Assembly (NCBI RefSeq): GCF_018449635.1
Contig: NZ_JAAVUV010000009.1
Location: forward strand, 223,545 to 287,544
Direction: 5' to 3'
DNA from: Caballeronia sp. dw_276
Lineage (GTDB): Bacteria > Pseudomonadota > Gammaproteobacteria > Burkholderiales > Burkholderiaceae
Length of the DNA stretch: 64,000 nucleotides
Shown: one piece after another, positions 10,309 through 18,149 of the stretch
Layout of the letters: each line of letters begins with the position of its first letter
How positions within the stretch are numbered: position 1 is the stretch's first letter
Position numbers and translations under genes: made by a program
Notes under the pieces: model-generated
Database searches by the model: none
What the model was told of the DNA's origin: nothing
Seen by the model: only the letters and a program-made list of their open reading frames with translations

Positions 10309-10752
10309 ATGGAAACGCATCTCGACAAGCGCTTTGGATTTCTGATCTCGGACGTGGGGCGCCTGTGCAGCAAGCGCTTCGACGAACTCGCGAAATCGTC
10401 CCTCGACCTCACGCGGGCGCAATGCCGCGCGCTCGCGTATCTGTCCCATTTCGGCGATGTCAATCAAGCGCGCCTTGCTGACCTGCTGGAAGTCGCGCCC
10501 ATATCGGCGGGCCGTTTGCTCGACCGGATGGAGGAAGGCGGCTGGATAGAACGCTTTTCCAATCCCGACGACCGCCGCGAGCGAACGGTGCGCATGACGG
10601 CCAAGGCCGAAGGTGCGCTGGGCCGCGCGCGGCGCGTCGGCGACTCGGTCGCGACCGAAGCGCTCGCTGGCCTCGACGCAGAAGAACGCGCGCAATTGAT
10701 CTCTTTGCTGCGCCGCGTGCGCGTCAATCTCAGCACGATCGTGGACGAATAA
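10309..10752 (+). CDS. MarR family transcriptional regulator
   Basis: A 147-residue winged-helix dimeric repressor. The MarR core is clear: LTRAQCRALAYLS (about 36-48), the recognition region LADLLEVAPISAGRLLDRMEEGGWIER (about 57-83) and the wing with NPDDRRERTVRMT (about 86-98). It is divergent from the DHA2 pump, with operator-like palindromes in the 151-nt gap, which points to control of the pump by a released ligand. The ATG at 10309 is the only start that keeps the N-terminal helix. A TATAAT just 7 nt upstream suggests leaderless translation. Confidence 0.92.
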   Translation: METHLDKRFGFLISDVGRLCSKRFDELAKSSLDLTRAQCRALAYLSHFGDVNQARLADLLEVAPISAGRLLDRMEEGGWIERFSNPDDRRERTVRMTAKAEGALGRARRVGDSVATEALAGLDAEERAQLISLLRRVRVNLSTIVDE

Positions 10753-10770
10753 ACACAGAAGGTCCGGGTC

Positions 10771-12102
10771 TTGCTACGAGGCGTGTCGCATCCCGCGCCG
10801 CCCTCTTTCGGATCCGACATGCTCCTTTTTGCCATCCCGCTTACGGTTCTGATCACGCTGATTGTCGTGGTGATCCTCGCGAATTTTGTAAGCGGTGAGA
10901 AGAAGGTCGAACACAATATCGACCGGTTGTACCCAAGCGACGACCCGCAATTCATCCGCTCGATGAGCCTACTGCTCGGGCCTCCGGTGACATCGGGGAA
11001 CCGGTACCGCGTGCTGCTCAACGGCGACGAAATCTTCCCATCGATGCTCGACGGCATCCGCTCCGCCAAAGAAACCATCACGTTCGAGACGTTCATCTAC
11101 TGGTCCGGCGAGATCGGGGCGCAGTTTGCAGCGGCGTTATCCGAGAAAGCGCGTTCAGGCGTGGCCGTGCACGTCCTGCTCGACTGGGTAGGCTGCAAGA
11201 AAATGGACCACAAGTATCTGGAGCAATTGCGCCAGGCCGGCGCCGAGGTCATCCAGTATCACAAGCCGCATTGGACCGGCCTCGGACGCATGAACAACCG
11301 GACGCATCGTAAGTTGCTGATCATCGATGGACGTGTGGGTTTCACCGGCGGCGTGGGGATTGCCGAAGAATGGACGGGCCACGCGCAGGACGAAAAGCAC
11401 TGGCGCGATACCCATTTCCGCGTGGAAGGCCCGGTTGTCGGGCACATGCAGGCGGTGTTCATGGACAACTGGATCAAGGTGACCGGCGACGTGCTGCACG
11501 GTCCGAAGTATTTTCCCGATGTCAAACCGCTGCCCGAAGGCGAAGCGAGCAATGGCGTCGCGCACATGTTCAGCAGTTCGCCGACGCACGGCGCGGACGA
11601 CATGGAACTCATGTACTTGATGGCGATCACGGCGGCGTCCGAACGGATCGATCTGGCGAGCGCGTATTTCGTGCCGGACGGTCTTGCGATCAACGCGCTG
11701 GTCGAAGCCGCCCGGCGCGGCGTAAAGGTGCGGATTGTGACGCCGGGAAAACATATCGATACCCATACCGTGCGCGAGGCGTCACGCGCATGCTGGGGTG
11801 ATCTTTTGGCGGCGGGCATCGAAATTCACGAATATCAGCCGACCATGTTTCACTGCAAGCTGCTGGTGGTGGATGAATTCCTCGTATCTGTGGGATCGAC
11901 GAATTTCGACAGCCGTTCGTTCAAGCTCAACGACGAAGCCAACCTCAATATCTACGACCGCGAATTTGCCAGGCAGCAAAGCGCGATCTTCGACGCCGAT
12001 ATAAAAAATTCGCAGTTGGTCACGTATCAGGACTGGCTGAATCGGCCCGCGCTGGAAAAGCTGATCGAGAAAGTCGTGCCCTTGCTCGACTGGCAGCTTT
12101 AA
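10771..12102 (+). CDS. Cardiolipin synthase-like phospholipase D protein
   Basis: Membrane-anchored enzyme of the bacterial cardiolipin synthase type, expected to join two phosphatidylglycerols (or a related head-group exchange). Two HKD motifs are complete: H179/K181/D186 in HRKLLIID and H361/K363/D368 in HCKLLVVD. There is one N-terminal membrane span at about residues 17-40. The start is ambiguous: TTG at 10771 has AAGG 9 nt upstream; ATG at 10819 would begin just before the membrane span (427 residues). It follows marR by 18 nt and may be co-transcribed with it. It ends 1 nt from the convergent CoA-transferase gene. Confidence 0.85.
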   Translation: MLRGVSHPAPPSFGSDMLLFAIPLTVLITLIVVVILANFVSGEKKVEHNIDRLYPSDDPQFIRSMSLLLGPPVTSGNRYRVLLNGDEIFPSMLDGIRSAKETITFETFIYWSGEIGAQFAAALSEKARSGVAVHVLLDWVGCKKMDHKYLEQLRQAGAEVIQYHKPHWTGLGRMNNRTHRKLLIIDGRVGFTGGVGIAEEWTGHAQDEKHWRDTHFRVEGPVVGHMQAVFMDNWIKVTGDVLHGPKYFPDVKPLPEGEASNGVAHMFSSSPTHGADDMELMYLMAITAASERIDLASAYFVPDGLAINALVEAARRGVKVRIVTPGKHIDTHTVREASRACWGDLLAAGIEIHEYQPTMFHCKLLVVDEFLVSVGSTNFDSRSFKLNDEANLNIYDREFARQQSAIFDADIKNSQLVTYQDWLNRPALEKLIEKVVPLLDWQL

Positions 12103-12103
12103 C

Positions 12104-13366
12104 CTATTCGCCGATCACGCCGGCCTTCAGAAGTTCGTCGATCCGGGCATCGTCCAGACCCAGGACCTCGCGCAAGACCGCGTTCGTGTGCTGACCAAGC
12201 ATCGGCGGCGCCTGGTTGTATTCAACCGGCGTCGCCGATAAACGCAGCGGACTCGCGACCGTCGGCGCCACGCCCGCGACCGGATGCGCAATCTCTCGCG
12301 CCGCCCCGCGATACACCGCCTGATCCGAACCGAACGCCTGCTCGATATCATTGATAGGCCCGCACGGCACGCCGCACGCTTCGAGCGCGTCGACCCACGC
12401 GTCGCGTGTGCGGGTCATGAACACGGCCGCCAGTTGCGGCAACAGTTCCGCCCGATTCACGCTGCGGCCGCTATTGGTCGCGAAGCGTATGTCGATGGCC
12501 AGTTCCGGCACGTTCATCGCCGTGCAGAGCGCGCGGAACTGGCCGTCGTTTCCGCACGCGACGATCACGTGTCCATCGCTTGCGGCGAACGTCTGGTACG
12601 GCACGATGTTCGGATGCGCATTGCCCATGCGCTTGGGCGCAATGCCGGTGGTGAGGTAGTTCATCGACTGGTTGGCGAGCATGGCAAGCTGGGCGTCGAG
12701 CAACGCGATGTCGAGATGCTGGCCGAGGCCGCTCTTTTCGCGCTCCATCAAGGCCGCAAGGATGCCGGTGGTCGCGTACATGCCGGCCATCAGGTCGGTC
12801 ACCGCGACGCCGACTTTTTCCGGGCCGCCGCCGGCTACGCTGTCGGGTTCACCGGTGATGCTCATCAGACCGCCCATGCCCTGGATCAGGAAGTCGTATC
12901 CGGCGCGTTGCGACAACGGACCGGTCTGGCCGAAACCCGTTATCGAGCAATACACCAGCCGCGGATTCAGCTCCGAAAGACTCGCGTAATCCAGACCATA
13001 TTTCTTCAGGCCGCCGACCTTGAAGTTTTCGACGACCACATCGCAGGTTTTCGCGAACTCGCGGATGAGCGCAGCGCCTTCGGGCGAACTCATATCGATG
13101 GCGACCGACTGCTTGTTGCGATTCGCGCAAAGGAAATAGGCGCTTTCGGAGGTGTCGCGGCCATCAGCGTCGCGCAGGAACGGCGGCCCCCACGTGCGGG
13201 TATCGTCGCCCGTACCCGGGCGTTCGATCTTGAACACTTGCGCGCCAAGATCCGCGAGATTTTGCGTGCACCACGGACCGGCCAATACCCGCGATAAATC
13301 CAGCACGCGGATTCCATCGAGTGGACGCTTTCTCTCAGCCGACGACTTCTTGCTGTCCTGCACCAT
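12104..13366 (-). CDS. CaiB/BaiF family CoA-transferase
   Basis: Family III CoA-transferase of 420 residues, moving CoA between carboxylic acids. Visible family features are PLDGIRVLDLSRVLAGP near residue 15, a CoA-binding region with CDVVVENFK, the SITGFGQTGP motif and VAVTDLMAG, whose Asp is at the position of the catalytic aspartate. The interlocked dimer fold is expected. No partner gene (acyl-CoA dehydrogenase, hydratase) is adjacent, so the substrate cannot be inferred. It stands alone between a convergent and a divergent neighbour. Confidence 0.88.
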   Translation of the reverse strand: MVQDSKKSSAERKRPLDGIRVLDLSRVLAGPWCTQNLADLGAQVFKIERPGTGDDTRTWGPPFLRDADGRDTSESAYFLCANRNKQSVAIDMSSPEGAALIREFAKTCDVVVENFKVGGLKKYGLDYASLSELNPRLVYCSITGFGQTGPLSQRAGYDFLIQGMGGLMSITGEPDSVAGGGPEKVGVAVTDLMAGMYATTGILAALMEREKSGLGQHLDIALLDAQLAMLANQSMNYLTTGIAPKRMGNAHPNIVPYQTFAASDGHVIVACGNDGQFRALCTAMNVPELAIDIRFATNSGRSVNRAELLPQLAAVFMTRTRDAWVDALEACGVPCGPINDIEQAFGSDQAVYRGAAREIAHPVAGVAPTVASPLRLSATPVEYNQAPPMLGQHTNAVLREVLGLDDARIDELLKAGVIGE

Positions 13367-13489
13367 TTCACCTCGCCTGTTTCAGGGTTACGGAGACGTG
13401 TCGATTGTAGCGACGTCCGTGAATCACCCCTCGGAAGAAGAAAACCCGGACGACCTTCGCAAATCGGACCAGAATATTCGCAGCCCGCC

Positions 13490-13518
13490 GGAATATTGCG
13501 CGGGCGTTGTTCGTTTAA
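13490..13518 (+). promoter_or_regulatory. Candidate ECF-sigma promoter of the sigma-factor operon
   Basis: GGAATAT (13490-13496), 15 nt and CGTTTAA (13512-13518) lie 26 nt before the ATG of the secreted COG4315 protein. The form resembles known ECF promoters (GGAAC-like -35, CGTT-like -10). The same element occurs upstream of the cytochrome b561 gene on the other strand (18044-18072). Confidence 0.6.
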
Positions 13519-13544
13519 ACCGTATCGACAAATGGAAGAGACAA

Positions 13545-13922
13545 ATGAAAACGCGAATCCCGATGCTCGCCGTGGCGCTCGCCGCCACTTTCAGCATGAC
13601 CGCCCTGACTGTTCACGCCGCGCCGCCCGTGGCCGCCAACGGCATGTACACCGACTCAAAGGGCATGACGCTCTATACCTTCGACAAAGACACGGCTTCC
13701 GGTCCAAGCGCCTGCTCGGGCGGCTGCGCGCAGGCCTGGCCGGCGGCAATGGCCGATGCGTCCGACAAGGCGCAGGGCGACTGGAGCGTCGTCTCCACCG
13801 CCGACGGCGGCAAACAATGGGCTTACAAGGGCAAGCGCGTGTACACGTTCGCGAAAGACACCAAGGCGGGCGACGCCAAGGGTGAGAACTTCAAGGACGT
13901 CTGGCACACGGTGAAGCAATAA
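13545..13922 (+). CDS. Secreted COG4315-type repeat protein
   Basis: A 125-residue protein with a clear Sec signal peptide, cut near VHA-AP at residue 25. The mature part has two copies of the short beta-motif YTDSKGMTLYTFDKDT / YKGKRVYTFAKDT typical of the COG4315 (secreted repeat of unknown function) family. A cysteine pair (CSGGC) lies between them. It is periplasmic and its activity is unknown. I chose the ATG at 13545 because GGAAGAG lies 5 nt upstream and the signal peptide starts there. It is first in a unit with an ECF sigma factor (62-nt gap) and sits behind an ECF-like promoter, so it is probably a target of that sigma factor. Confidence 0.85.
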   Translation: MKTRIPMLAVALAATFSMTALTVHAAPPVAANGMYTDSKGMTLYTFDKDTASGPSACSGGCAQAWPAAMADASDKAQGDWSVVSTADGGKQWAYKGKRVYTFAKDTKAGDAKGENFKDVWHTVKQ

Positions 13923-13984
13923 GGCCAGGGACTGGCGCGCGTGAGACCTGACACCAAACCTGAACATGTAATGAGCCAAGGGCG

Positions 13985-14503
13985 TTGAGTTTCGATACTG
14001 ATCTCGTTGGGATTCTCCCGCAGTTGCGGCGTTATGCGCGCGCGCTGACGGGAGACCGCGCCTGGGCCGATGACCTCGTGCAGGACGTCACCGAGCGCGC
14101 GCTCGGTCGCTCGGGCGCTTTTCGCGTGGGCAGCAATCTGCGCGCGTGGCTGTTCACGATCATGCGCAATCTCTATATCGATCAATTGCGTGGCCGGCGC
14201 GATATTGCAGTCGACGATGAAACCGCGCCCTGGCGCCAGATGGCCGCGCCGGTTGGCGAAGTGGACGGGCTCGTGCTGCGCGACGTGCAGCGCGCGTTAT
14301 ATTGCCTGCCTGTCGAGCAACGCGAAGTCATGCTGCTCGTGTGCGTAGAGGATATGAGTTATCAAGAGGCATCAGCGGTGCTGAACGTGCCGCCCGGGAC
14401 GGTGATGTCGCGCCTGTCCCGCGCCCGCGAACACATGCGCGTGATGCTCGGAGAGGAACCTGGCCGCAAATCGGCATCGTTGAAAATCGTGAGTGGCACA
14501 TGA
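13985..14503 (+). CDS. ECF RNA polymerase sigma factor
   Basis: A group 4 sigma factor of 172 residues. Region 2 covers about 9-75 (DDLVQDVTERAL and LRAWLFTIMRNLYIDQLR). Region 4 covers about 105-155 (LPVEQREVMLLVCVEDMSYQEA then the helix VPPGTVMSRLSRAREHM). No extra C-terminal domain is present. The start is TTG at 13985 with AAGGG upstream; no in-frame ATG gives region 2 intact. Its stop overlaps the start of the anti-sigma gene (ATGA), the usual coupled arrangement. The upstream GGAATAT-N15-CGTTTAA element suggests autoregulation. The signal it answers is not evident from sequence. Confidence 0.93.
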   Translation: MSFDTDLVGILPQLRRYARALTGDRAWADDLVQDVTERALGRSGAFRVGSNLRAWLFTIMRNLYIDQLRGRRDIAVDDETAPWRQMAAPVGEVDGLVLRDVQRALYCLPVEQREVMLLVCVEDMSYQEASAVLNVPPGTVMSRLSRAREHMRVMLGEEPGRKSASLKIVSGT

Positions 14504-15294
14504 CGAAACCCGAAAATCCGGACCGCCCGGAATCGAGCGCTTCAGCCGATGAGCTGCGAGCGCTGTCGGCGTTTATCGACGATGAAACGACGGACGCCGA
14601 GCGCGCCGAAACCGCCGCGCGCATCGCGCGTGATCCGGCGAGCGCGGCGACGGTGGCGGCGTATCGCGCACAGGACAACGCCTTGCGCGCGCTGTTTGCC
14701 GGGACGGCGGACCAGGAACCCCAAGTGGTTGTCGTGCGGCCGCGCCGGCGTTATCTGATGGCGGCGAGCTGGCTGGTCGTGGGTATCGCGTGCGGGTTCC
14801 TGATGCACATGATGTTGCCGATGATCGATCGCGACCGGCCGGCGCCGGTTTTCGCGCAGCGCGCGGACATTGCCTATGCCGTGTACGCGCCCGAGCAGCG
14901 GCACGCGGTGGAAGTCGCGGCGTCGCAGGAAGATCATCTGGTGACGTGGCTTTCGAAGCGGCTCAACCGGTCGCTGACCATTCCTTCGCTGCACGAATAC
15001 GGCTTCGAACTTGTCGGCGGCCGTTTGTTGCCGGGAGAGGACGGCCCGGCCGCGCAATTCATGTATCAGAACGCCAGCGGCGAGCGGCTCACGCTTTATA
15101 TGACCAGCAGCACCGGCAAACGACGCGAGGAATACGCGATCCGCATGTTGCGCGACGGCGCGCGACGCACGTTCTACTGGACCACGGAGCAAGCGGGTTA
15201 TGCGCTGTCGGGCCAGATTGGCGAGGCGAAGCTGCGCGCAATCACCTTTGATACTTGCGCCGCGTTAGGTGGCGATCCTAAAAAATGGCAATGA
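14500..15294 (+). CDS. Transmembrane anti-sigma factor
   Basis: A 264-residue protein that should hold the adjacent sigma factor at the inner membrane. The cytoplasmic N-terminal part has the anti-sigma pattern DELRALSAFIDDETT (about 17-31) but no zinc-finger HxxxCxxC motif. One membrane span lies at about 87-107. The periplasmic part carries the block HLVTWLSKRL, GFELVGGRLLP and AAQFMYQ, seen in anti-sigma factors of this type in Alpha- and Betaproteobacteria. The start overlaps the sigma stop by 4 nt and its own stop overlaps the next gene. Release may be by proteolysis or a conformational switch; the sequence does not tell. Confidence 0.87.
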   Translation: MTKPENPDRPESSASADELRALSAFIDDETTDAERAETAARIARDPASAATVAAYRAQDNALRALFAGTADQEPQVVVVRPRRRYLMAASWLVVGIACGFLMHMMLPMIDRDRPAPVFAQRADIAYAVYAPEQRHAVEVAASQEDHLVTWLSKRLNRSLTIPSLHEYGFELVGGRLLPGEDGPAAQFMYQNASGERLTLYMTSSTGKRREEYAIRMLRDGARRTFYWTTEQAGYALSGQIGEAKLRAITFDTCAALGGDPKKWQ

Positions 15295-15836
15295 ACTTTC
15301 GAAAGATTCACGCGATTGCACTATGCGCGGGACTTGGCCTGAGCGCCGCCGCCATCGCCGATGACCGCTTCACCCTCACCTCCCCCACGCTCTCCGGTAA
15401 CGCCACCCTCGATTCCCGTCACGCTGCGAGCGCGCAGGATTGCGGCGGCAAGAACGTCTCGTTGCCGCTCGCGTGGAGCAACGTGCCTGCTGGAACGAAG
15501 AGCTTCGCGGTCACCATCTACGATCCCGATGGCGCCAAAGGACTCGGCATCGTGCATTGGGTTTTGTACGGGATTCCGGCATCCGTGACCACGCTGGCGG
15601 AAGGCGGACCGCCGCCGGCGGGAAGTATCGGCGGGATCAACCGCACGGGGAAGGATGGCTATTACGGACCCTGTCCACCGCGCGGCGATGCACCCCATCA
15701 CTACGTGGTGCAAGCCTACGCGCTCGATATCGCCGGAGAGACGATGCCCGCCGCGCTCAACCGCGACACGCTGATTGCCGCGATGAAGGACCACGTGCTG
15801 GCGTCGTCAAGTATGGTGGTCCGGTACGCTCGCTGA
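15285..15836 (+). CDS. Secreted YbhB/YbcL family (PEBP) protein
   Basis: A phosphatidylethanolamine-binding-protein fold, also called Raf-kinase-inhibitor-like, of 183 residues. A signal peptide ends near AIA-DD (residue 25), so it is periplasmic. The conserved PEBP pieces are LAWSNVPAGTKSFAVTIYDPD, VHWVLYGIP and YGPCPPRGDAPHHYVVQAYAL; the ligand-site residues DPD, HW and GP.PP are intact. Starts at 15285 and 15291 are both possible; either overlaps the anti-sigma stop, so translation is coupled. It is last in the sigma-factor operon and converges with the glycosyltransferase gene 12 nt away. Its ligand is unknown. Confidence 0.9.
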   Translation: MAMNFRKIHAIALCAGLGLSAAAIADDRFTLTSPTLSGNATLDSRHAASAQDCGGKNVSLPLAWSNVPAGTKSFAVTIYDPDGAKGLGIVHWVLYGIPASVTTLAEGGPPPAGSIGGINRTGKDGYYGPCPPRGDAPHHYVVQAYALDIAGETMPAALNRDTLIAAMKDHVLASSSMVVRYAR

Positions 15837-15848
15837 TCGGCTTGACGT

Positions 15849-17360
15849 TCACGCTTCGTCGGCTGCGGCGAGTCCCGCTCTTGTCTGCACGCCCCATGCA
15901 CGCGAACGTCCCAGAAAGTCGACCCAGCCCAACGCCGCGCCCGTGTGGCGCAACAACTGGAACGTGAACGGCTCGACCACCGCCGATACAACCGCCATCC
16001 ACAAGCTCGATCCGGCGGTGTCGCCGGTCCATCGGCGGTACAGATGCACGGTCCACAAGTGGAACGCGAAATCCAGCAGGATCTTCGCGCCGATCACACT
16101 GAAAATTGGCAGCACCACCGCGCCACGCCGCTCCACGATAAACCCGATCAGCAACGCAAACGCCGTCAGGCCATAGATGGGTTGCAGGGTATCGAACGCC
16201 TTGACGGGCAGCATCAAGAGGCCGAGCTTGCCGTATCGGCGATTGCCGGTCATGTCGCGGTTCCAGTACTGCGTCTGCAGGAAACCCGCGAACCAGCGAC
16301 GGCGCTGGCGCATGAAACCGCTGAGCGAACTCGGCGCGTCGGTGATTGCGTGCGCGTTTCCAACCACGCGCACGTCCCAGTCGAGGCCGTGATCGACCGC
16401 GTGGCGGCGTAGCCGGTGGATCAGCTCGTAATCTTCGACGAGACATTCGGCATCGAAGCCGCCGACCGCGACCAGCGCCTCACGTCGAAACGATGCAAAC
16501 GCGCCCGAGATCAAAAGCAGGCTGTCAGCGCGCATCCAGGCGAAACGCGAGATGAAATTACGAATGTATTCGTAGGTCTGGAACCACTGGAAAAACCGTC
16601 CGCTGAGTGTCTTGCTGCACACCGGCACCAGGATGCCCGCCGCCGCCACGAGATTCGGACGTGCTGCGAAGGCGCTGCGCATGGCGAGAATGGCGTCGTC
16701 GGCGAGGCGTGTGTCGGCGTCGCACGTCATCACAATCGGCGTGCTGATCTTTTCGATGGCCGCGTTCAGCGCCCGCGCCTTTCCACCGTGCGCAACGCGC
16801 AGCCAATATAAATTGGGATACAGCGTCGATGCCGCGCTCAACTCACCCTCGACCGGCGTGATCAAGCCGAAACGTTGCGTGAGAAGCTCGGCGGTGGCGT
16901 CGGTGGAACCATCGTCCGCGATCACGATTTGCGCCGCGCTGTGCGTCTGGCCGAGCAACTTGGCAAGCGTGTTCGGCAATACGGCGGCTTCATTGTGCGA
17001 AGCCACGATCACGCCCAACTGCGGCAAACCGTGTTCAAGTTGCTGACGATCGAGCGGCTTGGGCCGCTTCACCAGCGTCCACGACTTGGCCCCGACGAAC
17101 ATCAGCAACAAGGTGTCATAGACCACGTAGGCAATACCCGTCGACCACGCGACCACGCCATGCAGGAAGAACGCGCGGGCAAAGAGCACGAGCCAGAGCA
17201 CGATCACGCTGCCGTGGATCAGCACGCTTGCGAGCGTGACCGGACGCGGGGCAATCCGCGGCGATGCCTTCGCGAGCGCGGCTTCCAGGGACGTTTGTGC
17301 TGGTCGGGACGCGTGTTTTGGTGCGAGCGCCGGCACGGTTTTTTTAAGCTCCATATCCAT
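15849..17360 (-). CDS. Processive family 2 glycosyltransferase
   Basis: Membrane glycosyltransferase of 503 residues resembling cellulose/PNAG/hyaluronan-type synthases. Catalytic motifs are in order: DD at 149-150 (IADDGSTD), DAD at 214-216 (TCDADT), ED at 309-310 (VEDYEL) and QRRRW at 352-356. Two N-terminal spans (about 43-64 and 70-90) and three or four after residue 375 flank the cytosolic GT domain. The polymer is unknown; no deacetylase, PilZ domain or export porin is adjacent. Its ATG overlaps the TAA of the cytochrome b561 gene, so translation is coupled. Both lie behind an ECF-like promoter. Confidence 0.87.
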   Translation of the reverse strand: MDMELKKTVPALAPKHASRPAQTSLEAALAKASPRIAPRPVTLASVLIHGSVIVLWLVLFARAFFLHGVVAWSTGIAYVVYDTLLLMFVGAKSWTLVKRPKPLDRQQLEHGLPQLGVIVASHNEAAVLPNTLAKLLGQTHSAAQIVIADDGSTDATAELLTQRFGLITPVEGELSAASTLYPNLYWLRVAHGGKARALNAAIEKISTPIVMTCDADTRLADDAILAMRSAFAARPNLVAAAGILVPVCSKTLSGRFFQWFQTYEYIRNFISRFAWMRADSLLLISGAFASFRREALVAVGGFDAECLVEDYELIHRLRRHAVDHGLDWDVRVVGNAHAITDAPSSLSGFMRQRRRWFAGFLQTQYWNRDMTGNRRYGKLGLLMLPVKAFDTLQPIYGLTAFALLIGFIVERRGAVVLPIFSVIGAKILLDFAFHLWTVHLYRRWTGDTAGSSLWMAVVSAVVEPFTFQLLRHTGAALGWVDFLGRSRAWGVQTRAGLAAADEA

Positions 17361-17962
17361 TACGGCACCATCCGCGAAATCACCGACTTGCGGTCTATCC
17401 ATTGATGCTTGAGCGCGCCGCCAACATGCATCGCGAACAATGCGTACAGCGCGTAACCAAGCCACGCGTGCAATGCGCCGAAGCGATCGTGCAGCGTTTC
17501 CTTCAGCGCCGGATCGAGATTCATCACGTAACCCACGCGCGGCCACGGAATCACGCCGAACAGATGCATGGGATGCGTGGCCGCGCCGCTCCACGCTGAA
17601 TCGTGCAGCCAGCCGGACAAGGGCAGGCCGATCATCAGCAGATACAAGAGGAAATGCGCGATATGCGCAGCAACGTGCTCCCACTTCGGAAACGTCTTCG
17701 GCAACGGCGGCGGCCGATGCGACACGCGCCACAAAATGCGCAGCAACACGAGCCCGAGGACCGTGATGCCGATGGACTTGTGGGTATCGACGATCGGCCG
17801 GATCCAGTTATCCGGAAACGATTCCGCCGTCAGTCCCAGCACGACGTTGCAGATGATCAGCAATGCGACGAGCCAGTGCAGGACCATCGCGGTGCGCGTG
17901 TAGCGCAGCGGTGTCTCGGCTTCAGGCGGTTGTGTCGCCACGTTGGCGGCTTGCGTGGACAT
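17360..17962 (-). CDS. Cytochrome b561 family membrane haem protein
   Basis: A 200-residue inner-membrane di-haem b protein with four spans. Candidate haem ligands are His29 (span 1, MVLHW), His61 (span 2, DTHKSIG), and His164 and His178 in the last span region. CybB-type members oxidise superoxide and reduce ubiquinone; others pass electrons to periplasmic partners. It begins MSTQAANVATQPPE, a hydrophilic leader of about 22 residues. It overlaps the downstream glycosyltransferase by 1 nt. A GGAATAA-N15-CGTTTGA element lies about 80-110 nt upstream, matching the element before the nearby ECF sigma operon. Confidence 0.9.
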   Translation of the reverse strand: MSTQAANVATQPPEAETPLRYTRTAMVLHWLVALLIICNVVLGLTAESFPDNWIRPIVDTHKSIGITVLGLVLLRILWRVSHRPPPLPKTFPKWEHVAAHIAHFLLYLLMIGLPLSGWLHDSAWSGAATHPMHLFGVIPWPRVGYVMNLDPALKETLHDRFGALHAWLGYALYALFAMHVGGALKHQWIDRKSVISRMVP

Positions 17963-18043
17963 TGAAACTCCGTGCGGAAATGGGGGTGGATCGAGCTTTT
18001 TGTGCGGTGGTCCACCATGTCAAGCGCTGCAGACCGACACTCA

Positions 18044-18072
18044 TCAAACGCGCCATCGAACCCGTTTATTCC
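18044..18072 (-). promoter_or_regulatory. Candidate ECF-sigma promoter of the cytochrome b561 operon
   Basis: On the minus strand GGAATAA (18072-18066), 15 nt and CGTTTGA (18050-18044). It matches the element at 13490-13518 in 12 of 14 defined positions with identical spacing and points into the b561-glycosyltransferase pair. The leader would be about 75 nt. Confidence 0.6.
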
Positions 18073-18149
18073 ACCGATTCTGAGGGAAAACGCGGAGTCG
18101 CGTTCGTGCCCGATTTGATCTGAAGCCTTTCGTAATATTTCACGGCGTT

